A stretch of 64,000 nt of DNA from Halosimplex halophilum (GTDB lineage Archaea; Halobacteriota; Halobacteria; Halobacteriales; Haloarculaceae). The notes under the pieces are model-generated. The model did not search any database, was not told the origin of the DNA, and saw only the letters and a program-made list of their open reading frames with translations. Position numbers and translations under genes: made by a program. The DNA lies in the NCBI RefSeq assembly GCF_004698125.1, contig NZ_SRHV01000005.1:1-64000 (forward strand), given 5' to 3'. Each line of letters opens with the position of its first letter. The stretch's first letter is position 1. Shown here piece by piece: positions 28,556 to 37,137 of the stretch.

Positions 28556-30313
28556 ATGAGTCACCAGGAACCACGAGCCCGCGACGACGGGGGCGAGCGG
28601 TCCGACGGACCGGTCGACAAGCCCGACGACCTGCCGAGCAGCGAGGTCACCGAGGGCGTCGAGAAGGCGCCCCACCGCGCGATGTTCCGCGCGATGGGCT
28701 ACGACGACGAGGACCTGTCCTCCCCGATGGTCGGCGTCGCCAACCCCGCGGCGGACATCACTCCCTGTAACGTCCACCTCGACGACCTGGCCGACGCCGC
28801 CTACGAGGGCATCGACGACTCGGGCGGCATGCCCATCGAGTTCGGGACGATCACCATCTCCGACGCCATCTCGATGGGTACGGAGGGCATGAAGGCCTCC
28901 CTGATCTCCCGGGAGGTCATCGCCGACTCCGTCGAACTCGTCAGCTTCGGCGAGCGCATGGACGGGCTGGTCACCATCGGCGGCTGCGACAAGAACATGC
29001 CCGGCATGATGATGGCGGCCATCCGGACGGACCTGCCGAGCGTCTTCCTCTACGGCGGGTCGATCATGCCCGGCGAGCACGACGGCCGCGAGATCACCAT
29101 CCAGAACGTCTTCGAGGGCGTCGGCGCCGTCGCCGAGGGCGAGATGTCCGAGGACGAGCTCTACGAGATGGAACAGCAGGCCTGCCCCGGCGCGGGCTCC
29201 TGTGGCGGGATGTTCACCGCCAACACGATGGCCTCCATCTCCGAGGCGATCGGCTTCGCGCCGCTGGGCAGCGCCAGTCCCCCGGCCGAGGACGAGGCCC
29301 GCTACGACGAGGCCCGCCGCGCCGGCGAGCTGATCACCGAGGTCGTCGAGGCCCGGCGCACGCCCTCCGACTTCCTCACGCGGGAGTCGTTCGAGAACGC
29401 CATCGCCCTGCAGGTCGCGGTCGGCGGCTCCACCAACGCCGTCCTGCACCTGCTGGCGATGGCCGCCGAGGCCGGCGTCGACCTGGACATCGAGGACTTC
29501 AACGAGATCAGCAAGCGCACGCCGAAGATCGCCGACCTGCAGCCCGGCGGCGAGAAGGTGATGAACGACCTCCACGAGGTCGGCGGCGTCCCGGTCGTCC
29601 TCAACGCCCTCTACGAGGCGGACCTGCTGCACGGCGACGCGCTGACCGTCACGGGCGAGACGATGGCCGAGGCGCTCGAAGCGTACGACCCGCCGGCCAT
29701 CGAGGACGTCGACGCCGACTACCTCTACACGGTCGACGAGCCGAAAAACGAGCAGGGCGCCATCCGCATCCTGACGGGCAACCTCGCGCCCGAGGGCGCG
29801 GTCATCAAGATCTCCGGCGAGGAGTACCGCCGCCACGAGGGGCCCGTCCGGATCTTCGACGAGGAGAGCGAGGCGATGAAGTACGTCCAGGAGGGCCGCG
29901 TCGAGAGCGGCGACGTGATCGGCATCCGCAACGAGGGGCCCCGCGGCGGCCCCGGGATGCGCGAGATGCTCGGCGTCACGAGCGCGGTGGCCGGCCAGGG
30001 CCACGCCGACGACGTGGCGCTGTTCACGGACGGCCGCTTCTCCGGCGCGACGCGGGGTTTCTCGATCGGCCACGTCGCCCCCGAGGCCTACGTCGGCGGT
30101 CCCATCGCCGCGCTGGAGGACGGCGACACGATCACCATCGACATCGACGAGCTCGAACTCTCCGTGGACCTGTCCGACGAGGAGATCGAGGCACGGCTGG
30201 CGGACCACGACCCCGAGCCGAACTACGAGTCGGGCGTCCTCGCCAAGTACCACCGGGACTTCGGGTCGGCGGCCAACGGCGCGGTCACCAACCCCGGCGC
30301 CAAGTGGGAGTAG
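28556..30313 (+). CDS. ilvD: Dihydroxy-acid dehydratase
   Basis: A 585-aa enzyme of valine, isoleucine and pantothenate synthesis that dehydrates 2,3-dihydroxy acids to 2-keto acids. The Fe-S cluster cysteines are in TPCNVH (Cys71), GGCDKN (Cys144) and CPGAGSCGGM (Cys210 and/or Cys216). The C-terminal signature GRFSGATRGFSIGHV is also present. It follows its own TATA-like box. The pathway partner ilvE is also in this window (61490-62428), but not in the same operon. Confidence 0.97.
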   Translation: MSHQEPRARDDGGERSDGPVDKPDDLPSSEVTEGVEKAPHRAMFRAMGYDDEDLSSPMVGVANPAADITPCNVHLDDLADAAYEGIDDSGGMPIEFGTITISDAISMGTEGMKASLISREVIADSVELVSFGERMDGLVTIGGCDKNMPGMMMAAIRTDLPSVFLYGGSIMPGEHDGREITIQNVFEGVGAVAEGEMSEDELYEMEQQACPGAGSCGGMFTANTMASISEAIGFAPLGSASPPAEDEARYDEARRAGELITEVVEARRTPSDFLTRESFENAIALQVAVGGSTNAVLHLLAMAAEAGVDLDIEDFNEISKRTPKIADLQPGGEKVMNDLHEVGGVPVVLNALYEADLLHGDALTVTGETMAEALEAYDPPAIEDVDADYLYTVDEPKNEQGAIRILTGNLAPEGAVIKISGEEYRRHEGPVRIFDEESEAMKYVQEGRVESGDVIGIRNEGPRGGPGMREMLGVTSAVAGQGHADDVALFTDGRFSGATRGFSIGHVAPEAYVGGPIAALEDGDTITIDIDELELSVDLSDEEIEARLADHDPEPNYESGVLAKYHRDFGSAANGAVTNPGAKWE

Positions 30314-30584
30314 CGTCGACCCCCGATCGAGTCCGTCCCCGCGGCGGCTCCTCGTGCCGGACCCGTGAACCCGCCCGCGTCGTCTAGCTCGTATATCAAA
30401 TCACAATTTCATAGATGTCCGTGGAGACGGTCTGTCGACGGCTATCTTCCGGTTTCGAGGGCACCGACGGTTAATTTCACTACTGATAGTCGGCAACACA
30501 AGGCATATGCGAGAGGGGGACCTACAGACGTGTATTGCTGGTCACAGGTCCGGCCGGCCGGCGTCGTCAATCGGGTATCGATCC

Positions 30585-30899
30585 ATGAGAGACGAAGAGC
30601 AGGGAAACGGGGGCGAGAACACCGACGCGGTCAGCGACGGGTCCGACGCGGTCGTCTTCGACCACTACGACTGGAGCGGCGACGACTCGCCGAGCATCGC
30701 CGTCGCCGAGGCGGTCGCGGCGGTCACGAACCGGAGCGTGACGACGCTCCCGCCGGTCCAGGAGGTCGTCGACGCGGACGCCCTGGACATGCTCGTCCGC
30801 TCGGGCGACCCGCTGGGAGTCAGGGTCTCGATCGACTACGCGGGGACGGACGTGACCGTCACGGGCGACGGCCGGATCCGGGTCAAACCCCGGGAGTGA
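30585..30899 (+). CDS. HalOD1 output-domain protein
   Basis: A 104-aa protein consisting of an acidic N-terminal tail and one HalOD1 domain (DSPSIAVAEAVAAVTN, then LPPVQEVVDADALDML, then YAGTDVTVTGDGRIRV). HalOD1 is a haloarchaeal domain often fused to response-regulator receivers and is thought to be an output module. Here it stands alone. I chose ATG 30585; an in-frame ATG at 30507 fits a TTAATTT box better, but the codons between them do not have the high third-position GC of real genes here. Confidence 0.85.
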   Translation: MRDEEQGNGGENTDAVSDGSDAVVFDHYDWSGDDSPSIAVAEAVAAVTNRSVTTLPPVQEVVDADALDMLVRSGDPLGVRVSIDYAGTDVTVTGDGRIRVKPRE

Positions 30900-30941
30900 G
30901 CCGCCGCCCGGAGCGGGTCACAGTGGTTCGGGGAGGGAGCA

Positions 30942-30957
30942 CACGGCTTTAGCCGTG
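30942..30957. terminator. Hairpin over a stop codon between convergent genes
   Basis: CACGGCT-TT-AGCCGTG is a perfect 7-bp stem that includes the TAA stop of the minus-strand gene ending at 30949. It lies 43 nt after the stop of the HalOD1 gene. It could end transcription from both sides or stabilise the 3' ends. Confidence 0.4.
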
Positions 30958-31149
30958 CGAGGGCTCCGACTCCCGGCAGGCTTCGAGCAGCTGTCTGGCG
31001 TGGCGCACGTGGAAGTCCTTCTCGTCGGGGTCGTCGGTCTCCAGCGCCCGCTCGAGGTGGACGTCTATCCGCTCGACGGAGTCGGGGTCGAGCGTCCCCA
31101 GCGGCGGCCCCTCCGAGGCTCCCGAACCGCCCTTCGTGTGTCCCGTCAT
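30949..31149 (-). CDS. Small acidic protein of a haloarchaeal family, function unknown
   Basis: A 66-aa soluble protein with a disordered Gly/Ser start and a helical core ERIDVHLERALETDDPDEKD followed by FHVRHARQLLEAC. Similar short proteins with a DxxEKxFHxRxAxQL core are frequent in haloarchaea, which makes me think this is a real gene. No function is known. Confidence 0.6.
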   Translation of the reverse strand: MTGHTKGGSGASEGPPLGTLDPDSVERIDVHLERALETDDPDEKDFHVRHARQLLEACRESEPSHG

Positions 31150-31244
31150 TGGTCCGTGGTACCTGATAACTCACCCACACCCGATTTATAGGTTCCGGTA
31201 TTGACACGTGCGCGAAGCGGACAGTTCGGTTCGTCGACGGGCGG

Positions 31245-32096
31245 TCAGAGCCGCTCGGCGACGGCGGGGGCGGCGCTGACGGCGCTGACCGACCGCTCTA
31301 TCGTGTCGGTGCCGAAGATCGCGGTCGTGCCGGCGCGTTCGAGTTTCGTCCGGGCGTCGGCGGCGAGCATCGGGTGGACGCAGGTGACGAACACGCGGGC
31401 GGCGCCGCGGTCGGCGAGCACGCCGATGGCCTCGCTCATCGTCGACCCCGTCGCAACGATGTCGTCGACCAGCACCACGTCGCGGTCGGCGACGGCGGCG
31501 TCGCTGGGCTCGACCGTCACGTCGCCGGTGTCGTAGTCCCGCTCCTTCTCGAAGTAGTCGGTCGCGCCGCGGCCGTAGGCGTCGCGGGCCGTCGCCGCCA
31601 GGTCGATAGCGCCCTCGTCGGGCGAGAGGAAGAGGGGGTCGGTCAGGTCGGCGGGCAGCGGGTCGGCCAGGCGGCCGGCGGCGTCGACCGGCTCGGCGGG
31701 GACGGTGAAGAAGTCACAGACCGCCCGCTCGTGGGGGTTGACCGTGAGCACGCGGTCGGTCCCCGTCGAGACGGCGCGGGCGACGGCGCGGGCCGAGACC
31801 GGCTCGCCCGCCGAGAAGGCCCGGTCCTGGCGGGCGTAGCCCATGTAGGGGAGGACGGTGGTCACCTCGCTCGCGCCGGCCTCGCGGACGGCGTCCTGGA
31901 GCTGGAGCAACTCGACGTGGGCGTCGCCGGAGACGGTCGACGCGACGACGACGGCCTCCTCGGCCGCGAAGTCGGTCAGGGTCGCCTGGAGTTCGCCGTC
32001 GGGGAAGCTATCGTACTCGACGGCGGCCAGGTCCCGACCCGTCGCGTCGGCCAGCGCCGCCGCGAACGCCTGTGACGTGGACCCGCTGACGATCAT
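31245..32096 (-). CDS. prs: Ribose-phosphate pyrophosphokinase
   Basis: A 283-aa enzyme that makes PRPP from ribose 5-phosphate and ATP, feeding purine, pyrimidine, histidine and tryptophan synthesis. Key features are EYDSFPDGELQ near the N-terminus, the flexible loop PYMGYARQDRAFSAGEP, the catalytic-region TVNPHE, and the PRPP-binding loop VLVDDIVATGSTM near residue 210. The length matches archaeal class III enzymes. ATG 32096 was chosen; the open frame further upstream is an Arg/Pro-rich antisense stretch over the next gene. Confidence 0.94.
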   Translation of the reverse strand: MIVSGSTSQAFAAALADATGRDLAAVEYDSFPDGELQATLTDFAAEEAVVVASTVSGDAHVELLQLQDAVREAGASEVTTVLPYMGYARQDRAFSAGEPVSARAVARAVSTGTDRVLTVNPHERAVCDFFTVPAEPVDAAGRLADPLPADLTDPLFLSPDEGAIDLAATARDAYGRGATDYFEKERDYDTGDVTVEPSDAAVADRDVVLVDDIVATGSTMSEAIGVLADRGAARVFVTCVHPMLAADARTKLERAGTTAIFGTDTIERSVSAVSAAPAVAERL

Positions 32097-32259
32097 GTGC
32101 GGGGGGTCGCGTTCGCCGGTAAACACCGTTTCGGTTGCAGGAGCGCCGCGCTCGCGACCGGCGACCGGACGGGGCCGACGGGCGCGCCGACGGCCCGCCA
32201 GAATCGAGCCTGAGAACTGGTACGACACCGTCAAGGGGGACACCTCGAAAGGGTCGACG

Positions 32260-33729
32260 ATGCCCGCGACGACGGAGGCCTCCGAGGACGGCGCGAGGGA
32301 CGACCGCGGGGACGGCCCGGCGGGCCCTTCACCGACGCGGCGGGCGGTCCTCGCCGGTGCGGCGGGACTGGCGACGGTCGCCGCCGGCAGGTCGGCCGCC
32401 GCGCCCGGCGAGCGGACGGGCGACGCGCCCGGAGCGGGAACAGACGCCGCGACCGGCCCGGACCGCGCCGCGGGGCTGACGGTCGCCACCTGGAACTGCT
32501 ATCTCGGCGTCGACCTCTTCCGGCTGTTCGACGCGGACTCGCTGGCCGAGGCGCGCTCGACCGCCGGCGACCTCCTCGCCGCGGCGCGGCGCCACCCCTA
32601 CGCGGCGCGGGCCGACCGGATCGCCGAGCGGCTGCTCGCGGCGGACGCCGACGTGGTCGCGCTCCAGGAGGCGGCGCTCGTGCGGACGCGGCCGCTGTTC
32701 GACGACGGGGACGCCGAGCCGGTCGTGGACCTGCTCGACCTCGTGACCGCGGCGCTGGCCGAGCGGGGCGGCGCCTACGACGTGGCGGCCACCGCCGTCA
32801 CGACCGACGTGTCCGTCCCGGCCGAGGCGGACGGCGAGTGGCTGGACGTACGCCTGACCGACCGCGTCGCGCTGCTCGTCCGCGAGGGCGTGGACGTGCG
32901 CGACACCCGCTCGGGCCGCTACGACGCGCGGGCCCGGTACCCGGTCGCCGGCGACGACCTGACGGTGACGCTCCGGCGGGGGTACTGCCTGGCCGACCTC
33001 GCGGTCGACGGGGCGACCCTGACGGCCTGCTCGACCCACCTCGAATCCTCGAAGGCGGAGGTCCGCCGCCGGCAGGCCGCGGAGCTCGTCGACGTGCTCC
33101 CCGACGAGGGCACCGTCGTCGTCGGCGCGGACCTCAACAGCGGGCCGGGAGACGACGCCCACGAGGCGGTGACCGCGTCGCTGACCGACGCGGCGGCCGC
33201 CGTCGGGACGGCGCCGGACGACACCTGCTGTCAGCCGGCGGACCTGCGCAACGAGCGCTCGCGCCTGGGCAGCCGGGTGGACCACGTGCTCGCCCGCGGG
33301 CCCGAGCCGACCGCGGTCGACCGGCTCGGCGCCGACCCCGCCGACCGCGTCGCGGCGACGGTCGACGGCGAGGACGTGACCGTCTGGCCCTCCGACCACG
33401 CCGGCGTCGCCGCGACGTACCCGATCCCGGCGTCGACACCGACACCGACTCCCACGCCGACACCGACTCCCACGCTGACACCGACCCCCACACCGACATC
33501 GACGCCGTCGACGGGCACACGGCGACCGGCGCTGACCGGATCGACCGCGGACCCGACCGACTCGTCGGCGAACGCGCCGTCGGACGCACGGACACAGGCC
33601 GCCGAGACGACGGGCGGGACGGGACCCGGGTTCGGTCTCCTCGCGGCGGTCGGGGCGCTCGTCGGCGGCGCGCTCGCGCGCGGCGGAACTGACAGCCGAT
33701 ATTGTATTCCAACACGAAGGATGAAGTGA
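32260..33729 (+). CDS. Secreted endonuclease/exonuclease/phosphatase family hydrolase with a PGF-CTERM-like end
   Basis: A 489-aa exported protein. A Tat signal (TRRAVLAGAAGLATVAAG, about residues 26-45) is followed by an EEP domain (about 75-385) with the expected catalytic signatures ATWNCYLG, VVALQEAAL, STHLESS, GADLNSGPG and WPSDHAG. Members cut phosphodiester or phosphoester bonds in DNA, phospholipids or inositol phosphates; the substrate is not clear. A Thr/Pro repeat linker (about 393-415) leads to GPGF, a hydrophobic helix and a short basic end, the tripartite form of a PGF-CTERM archaeosortase signal. It is divergent from prs. ATG 32260 gives a normal Tat n-region. Confidence 0.88.
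   Translation: MPATTEASEDGARDDRGDGPAGPSPTRRAVLAGAAGLATVAAGRSAAAPGERTGDAPGAGTDAATGPDRAAGLTVATWNCYLGVDLFRLFDADSLAEARSTAGDLLAAARRHPYAARADRIAERLLAADADVVALQEAALVRTRPLFDDGDAEPVVDLLDLVTAALAERGGAYDVAATAVTTDVSVPAEADGEWLDVRLTDRVALLVREGVDVRDTRSGRYDARARYPVAGDDLTVTLRRGYCLADLAVDGATLTACSTHLESSKAEVRRRQAAELVDVLPDEGTVVVGADLNSGPGDDAHEAVTASLTDAAAAVGTAPDDTCCQPADLRNERSRLGSRVDHVLARGPEPTAVDRLGADPADRVAATVDGEDVTVWPSDHAGVAATYPIPASTPTPTPTPTPTPTLTPTPTPTSTPSTGTRRPALTGSTADPTDSSANAPSDARTQAAETTGGTGPGFGLLAAVGALVGGALARGGTDSRYCIPTRRMK
33433..33510 (+). repeat. Coding microsatellite for the Thr/Pro linker
   Basis: Imperfect ACACCGACxCCxAC units are repeated about six times in frame inside the EEP hydrolase gene and encode TPTPT units. 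Such linkers are usually O-glycosylated spacers. Length changes between strains would be expected. Confidence 0.6.
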
Positions 33730-33751
33730 ACGGGCGGGATAGCCGGACGCT

Positions 33752-34636
33752 GTGAGCCGCTATCGAGGGGGGAGTGGGTCGCGTGAAACCCGTCGCGGGG
33801 ACGGCCCGCCGAACGGGGGGAGCGGGTCGCCGGCGGTTCGACCGCTCTGCAGTCGTTTGCTCCTCGCGCTCGCCGTCCTCATCGTCGTCGCGTCGGCGGT
33901 ACCCGCTCTCGCGCCCGCGGGGGCTGCCGGTGTGTCGGCCGCCGGTCCGGAACCCACCGCAACGCCGAACCACACGTCACAGCCGCGGGATTCGAACGTC
34001 ACAGTCGTCCTCAGTCCGGGCTCGTCGCTGGTGACGGCCGACGCCTGGTACGTCGCTCGCTCGGAGGCCGAGGCGCGCCGGTACGACGAGGGGACAGCGA
34101 ACCTGACGTGGTTCGAGACGGACGAGCGCATCCACCGGGCGTTCGCGGACCGCGACGAGGGTCTCGTCGTGGTATCCAACGAGACGACATCCTCGGAGCG
34201 GACCTTCGAGTCCGGGTCGGTGGTCCACGTGACCATGCGGTTCCACTGGGTCTTCGACCCGGACCCGGGGAGCGAGACGCCGACCTCGTGGCCCACGAAC
34301 CCGTTCGTCGGGAACGGGTCGATCGTGCTCGGGCCGACGGTGAGCGAACACCTCGCCAACGGAACGGTCGTCGAGGTACGGGTCCCCGCGACGGACTGGA
34401 CCGCCGAGCGCTCGACGGTCGACTCCTACACCGACGGCAACCACGGCCAGACGCGTGTCTACCGGTGGACGGTCGGGGAGACCGACACCGAGCCCCGCGT
34501 CGTGTTCAACGAGAGCGTCCGCGAGACGGAGACCGCGGCCGCCGAAGACGGGGCGCTCGGGCCGGCCGGGGGCGCGCTGCTCGCGCTGGTGGCGGTCGTA
34601 TCGGCGGCGCTGCTGGTGCGGGGCGGTCGCGACTGA
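33752..34636 (+). CDS. Membrane-anchored surface protein of unknown function
   Basis: A 294-aa protein with a basic, Gly-rich start, a signal or anchor helix (LLLALAVLIVVASAVPALA, about residues 35-53), an extracellular beta-rich region with many N-glycosylation sequons, and a C-terminal helix (ALLALVAVVSAALLV) ending in RGGRD. The layout is that of a surface protein held at both ends or cleaved at the first. I see no enzyme motif. The GTG start lies 22 nt behind the EEP hydrolase stop, so both may be co-transcribed envelope proteins. Confidence 0.75.
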   Translation: MSRYRGGSGSRETRRGDGPPNGGSGSPAVRPLCSRLLLALAVLIVVASAVPALAPAGAAGVSAAGPEPTATPNHTSQPRDSNVTVVLSPGSSLVTADAWYVARSEAEARRYDEGTANLTWFETDERIHRAFADRDEGLVVVSNETTSSERTFESGSVVHVTMRFHWVFDPDPGSETPTSWPTNPFVGNGSIVLGPTVSEHLANGTVVEVRVPATDWTAERSTVDSYTDGNHGQTRVYRWTVGETDTEPRVVFNESVRETETAAAEDGALGPAGGALLALVAVVSAALLVRGGRD

Positions 34637-34658
34637 CGACGCGCGGGGCCGGGGCCGC

Positions 34659-35465
34659 TCAGACCACCGCGAGCGCGGCCACGTCGGGGAGGCCGATCGA
34701 CCGCGAGCGCCAGCCGCCGGCGCCGTCGGCGGTCGTCTCCGGGTCGGCCTCGACGAGGAAGGTCCCGGCCTCGGTGACGGCGTAGACGCACTCGCCGTAG
34801 TCGACGCCGACGACCGGCTCGTCGACCGGGAGGTCCACGCCCGTCCACGCCTCGCCGTCGCGCTCGAACAGTTCGTCGGCCGTCGCGGCGTGGGCGTGGT
34901 CTCCGCTCCCGGCGACGACTCGGAACGATCCCTCGCGCTCGCGGAGCCAGCCGTTGCCCAGCCGGTAGAGGCCGTCGTCGCTCGCCGCCAGCGGGACGCC
35001 CTCGACCGTCGCCACGTCGCGTGCGGCGTCGAGCCCCGCGTTCGCCAGGCCGTCGCCGTCGACGCGGTGGACGCCGTCGGCCGCGGCGACGAAGCCGTCC
35101 GCGATCGCCCGCACGTCGCCGACCGTCCCGAGGTCGGTCCACTCGCCGTCGCGGTAGCGGGCGACCCGCCCCGACTCGCCGGCGGCGAGCACGTCGTCCT
35201 CGCGGTCGGTCCCGACGGCGACGGCCGGACCGAACCCGAGCGACTCGAACTCCTCGGGGCCGACGAGGACGGCCTCGTCGGTGGCGGCGACGACCGCGCC
35301 GTCGGCCGTCGCCACGTCGCGGGCGGCCGTCCGGTGGGCGAGGCCGAACCGGCCCACCTGGTCGCCGGAGACCCGCACGGTTGCCACGCCCTGGCCCGTC
35401 GCGAGGTAGGCGACCGTCTCCTCGCGGCGGTCGCCGTACATCCGCTTCTCCTCGATGGCGCTCAT
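34659..35465 (-). CDS. HVO_0234 family beta-propeller protein
   Basis: A 268-aa soluble protein made of short repeated beta units (VATADGAVVAATDEAVLVG, VRAIADGFVAAADGVHRV, AASDDGLYRLGNGWL), as expected of a beta propeller. The start MSAIEEKRMYGDRREETVAY matches the haloarchaeal HVO_0234 family as I know it. No function is established. It converges on the surface-protein gene with 22 nt between the stops and diverges from the molybdenum hydroxylase cluster. Confidence 0.82.
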   Translation of the reverse strand: MSAIEEKRMYGDRREETVAYLATGQGVATVRVSGDQVGRFGLAHRTAARDVATADGAVVAATDEAVLVGPEEFESLGFGPAVAVGTDREDDVLAAGESGRVARYRDGEWTDLGTVGDVRAIADGFVAAADGVHRVDGDGLANAGLDAARDVATVEGVPLAASDDGLYRLGNGWLREREGSFRVVAGSGDHAHAATADELFERDGEAWTGVDLPVDEPVVGVDYGECVYAVTEAGTFLVEADPETTADGAGGWRSRSIGLPDVAALAVV

Positions 35466-35627
35466 ACGGGGAGTGGGCGCCCCGGGCGTGAAAACCTGCC
35501 GCCGCATCCGTTCGGCGGCGGGCGGTCCGCTGGACCCGCCGGCGCCGCCGACATCGAACACGACGGCGCCCCGGGACCAACACTTTACTCGCTCGCCGCC
35601 GTTGTCGGGACAAGCGATCCCCCTCTC

Positions 35628-36209
35628 ATGGCGACACACGACATCACGCTGACGGTGAACGGGACGACCGAGGAGGCGACCGTCGAGTCGCGGACGCTGC
35701 TGGTCCACACCCTGCGGGACGAACTGGGATACACCGCCCCGAACGTCGGCTGCGAGAGCGGCAAGTGCGGCGCCTGCACCGTCGAGGTCGACGGCGACGC
35801 CGTCAAGTCCTGTACGGTGCTGGCGGTCCAGGCCGACGGGAGCGAGGTGACGACCGCGGCCGGGCTCGCAGACGAGGGGCTCGACCCCGTCCAGCGGGCG
35901 TTCCACGACGAACACGGCCTGCAGTGCGGCTACTGCACGCCCGGGATGCTCGCGACGACCCACCAGCTGCTCGACGAGAATCCCGACCCCTCCCGAGCGG
36001 AGATCCGCAAGGCGCTGAAAGGGAACATCTGCCGCTGCACGGGCTACGGGAACGTCGTCGACGCCGTCGAGACGGCCGCCGGGCGGCTGCGCGAGGCCGA
36101 CGACGAGAGCGGGGACGGACCGAGCGACGGGTCCGCCGACGGGTCGTCCGCGTCGGGCGCCGGACCGGACGGGCGGGCCGCTCCGCCCGAACCGGGGGCG
36201 GAGGACTGA
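35628..36209 (+). CDS. Molybdenum hydroxylase small subunit, 2x[2Fe-2S] (CoxS/XdhA-type)
   Basis: A 193-aa iron-sulfur protein. The N-terminal plant-type ferredoxin cluster is in CESGKCGACTVEVDG plus KSC, and the C-terminal cluster in CGYCTPG plus CRCTGY; both are complete. The protein passes electrons from a molybdopterin site to FAD in xanthine dehydrogenase or CO dehydrogenase-like enzymes. The usual length is about 160 aa; here an extra acidic, Gly/Ser-rich tail of about 35 residues is present. The next gene starts 1 nt after its stop. The large catalytic subunit is not in this cluster. Confidence 0.93.
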   Translation: MATHDITLTVNGTTEEATVESRTLLVHTLRDELGYTAPNVGCESGKCGACTVEVDGDAVKSCTVLAVQADGSEVTTAAGLADEGLDPVQRAFHDEHGLQCGYCTPGMLATTHQLLDENPDPSRAEIRKALKGNICRCTGYGNVVDAVETAAGRLREADDESGDGPSDGSADGSSASGAGPDGRAAPPEPGAED

Positions 36210-36210
36210 G

Positions 36211-37137
36211 ATGTTCCCGGCCGAGTTCGACTACGAGCGGGCGGAGTCGGTGAGCGAGGCGCTGGAGCGCCTGGAACACCACGCCGACGCGGACGTGGAG
36301 ATCCTCGCGGGCGGCCACAGCCTCGTCCCGGCGATGAAGACCGAGGGGCGGGAGCCGGACGTGGTGGTGGACCTCGACGTGCCGGCGCTCGACGCGGTCA
36401 ACGCCTTGGACGACCGGACCGTCGTCGGCGCGCTGACGACCTACGCGACGGTCGCGGACTCGGCGGCGGTCCGGGCGACCGTCCCGCTGGTGGCCGAGAC
36501 GGCGAGCGAGGTCGGCGACCTGCAGATCCGCAACCGTGGGACCGTCGGCGGCAACCTCGCGGAGGCCCACCCGGGCGCGGACCTGCCCGCGGCCGCGCTG
36601 GCGACCGACGCGACGGTCCTGCTACGAAATCCGGACGGCAAGCGGGAGGTGCCGGCGACGGAGTTCTTCCGCGGCGACGGCGAGACGGCGATCGAACGGG
36701 GCGAACTGCTCACGGGCGTCCGCTTCCCCCACACCGACGGAGCGGGCTTCGCCTACGCGAAGAAGACCCACCCGGCGACGGGCTACGCGATGGTCGGCGT
36801 CGCAGCCGTCGTCGAGACGGACGGCGACGGAGGGGGTGACGGCGGCGACGGGAACGCCGGCGGGGGGACCGTTTCGAGTGCGCGCGTCGCCGCGACCGGC
36901 GCGGTCGACCGGGCGGTCCGGCTCCCCTCGGTGGAGGGGGCGCTCGCCGGCGAACCGCTGGATGCGGACAGTATCGATGCGGCGGCGGCCGAAGCCCGGG
37001 CCGATATCGACGCGGACCGGCTGCGGTCGGACCCGCACGCCTCCGGGGAGTTCCGGGGGGAGCTGCTGGAGACGTACGCCGCCCGCGCGCTCGAACGGGC
37101 GGCCGAACGGGTCGCCGGCGACGCTCCGACGGCATGA
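36211..37137 (+). CDS. Molybdenum hydroxylase FAD-binding medium subunit (CoxM-type)
   Basis: A 308-aa flavoprotein of the CoxM/CutM family. The FAD-binding motifs are AGGHSLVPAMK (about residues 32-42) and TVGGNLAEAHPGADLP (about 111-126). A Gly/Asp-rich insertion (about 208-220) and an acidic C-terminal helix are haloarchaeal features. It takes electrons from the small subunit. It overlaps the XdhC gene by 4 nt (ATGA), giving the order small-medium-XdhC in one operon. Confidence 0.93.
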   Translation: MFPAEFDYERAESVSEALERLEHHADADVEILAGGHSLVPAMKTEGREPDVVVDLDVPALDAVNALDDRTVVGALTTYATVADSAAVRATVPLVAETASEVGDLQIRNRGTVGGNLAEAHPGADLPAAALATDATVLLRNPDGKREVPATEFFRGDGETAIERGELLTGVRFPHTDGAGFAYAKKTHPATGYAMVGVAAVVETDGDGGGDGGDGNAGGGTVSSARVAATGAVDRAVRLPSVEGALAGEPLDADSIDAAAAEARADIDADRLRSDPHASGEFRGELLETYAARALERAAERVAGDAPTA

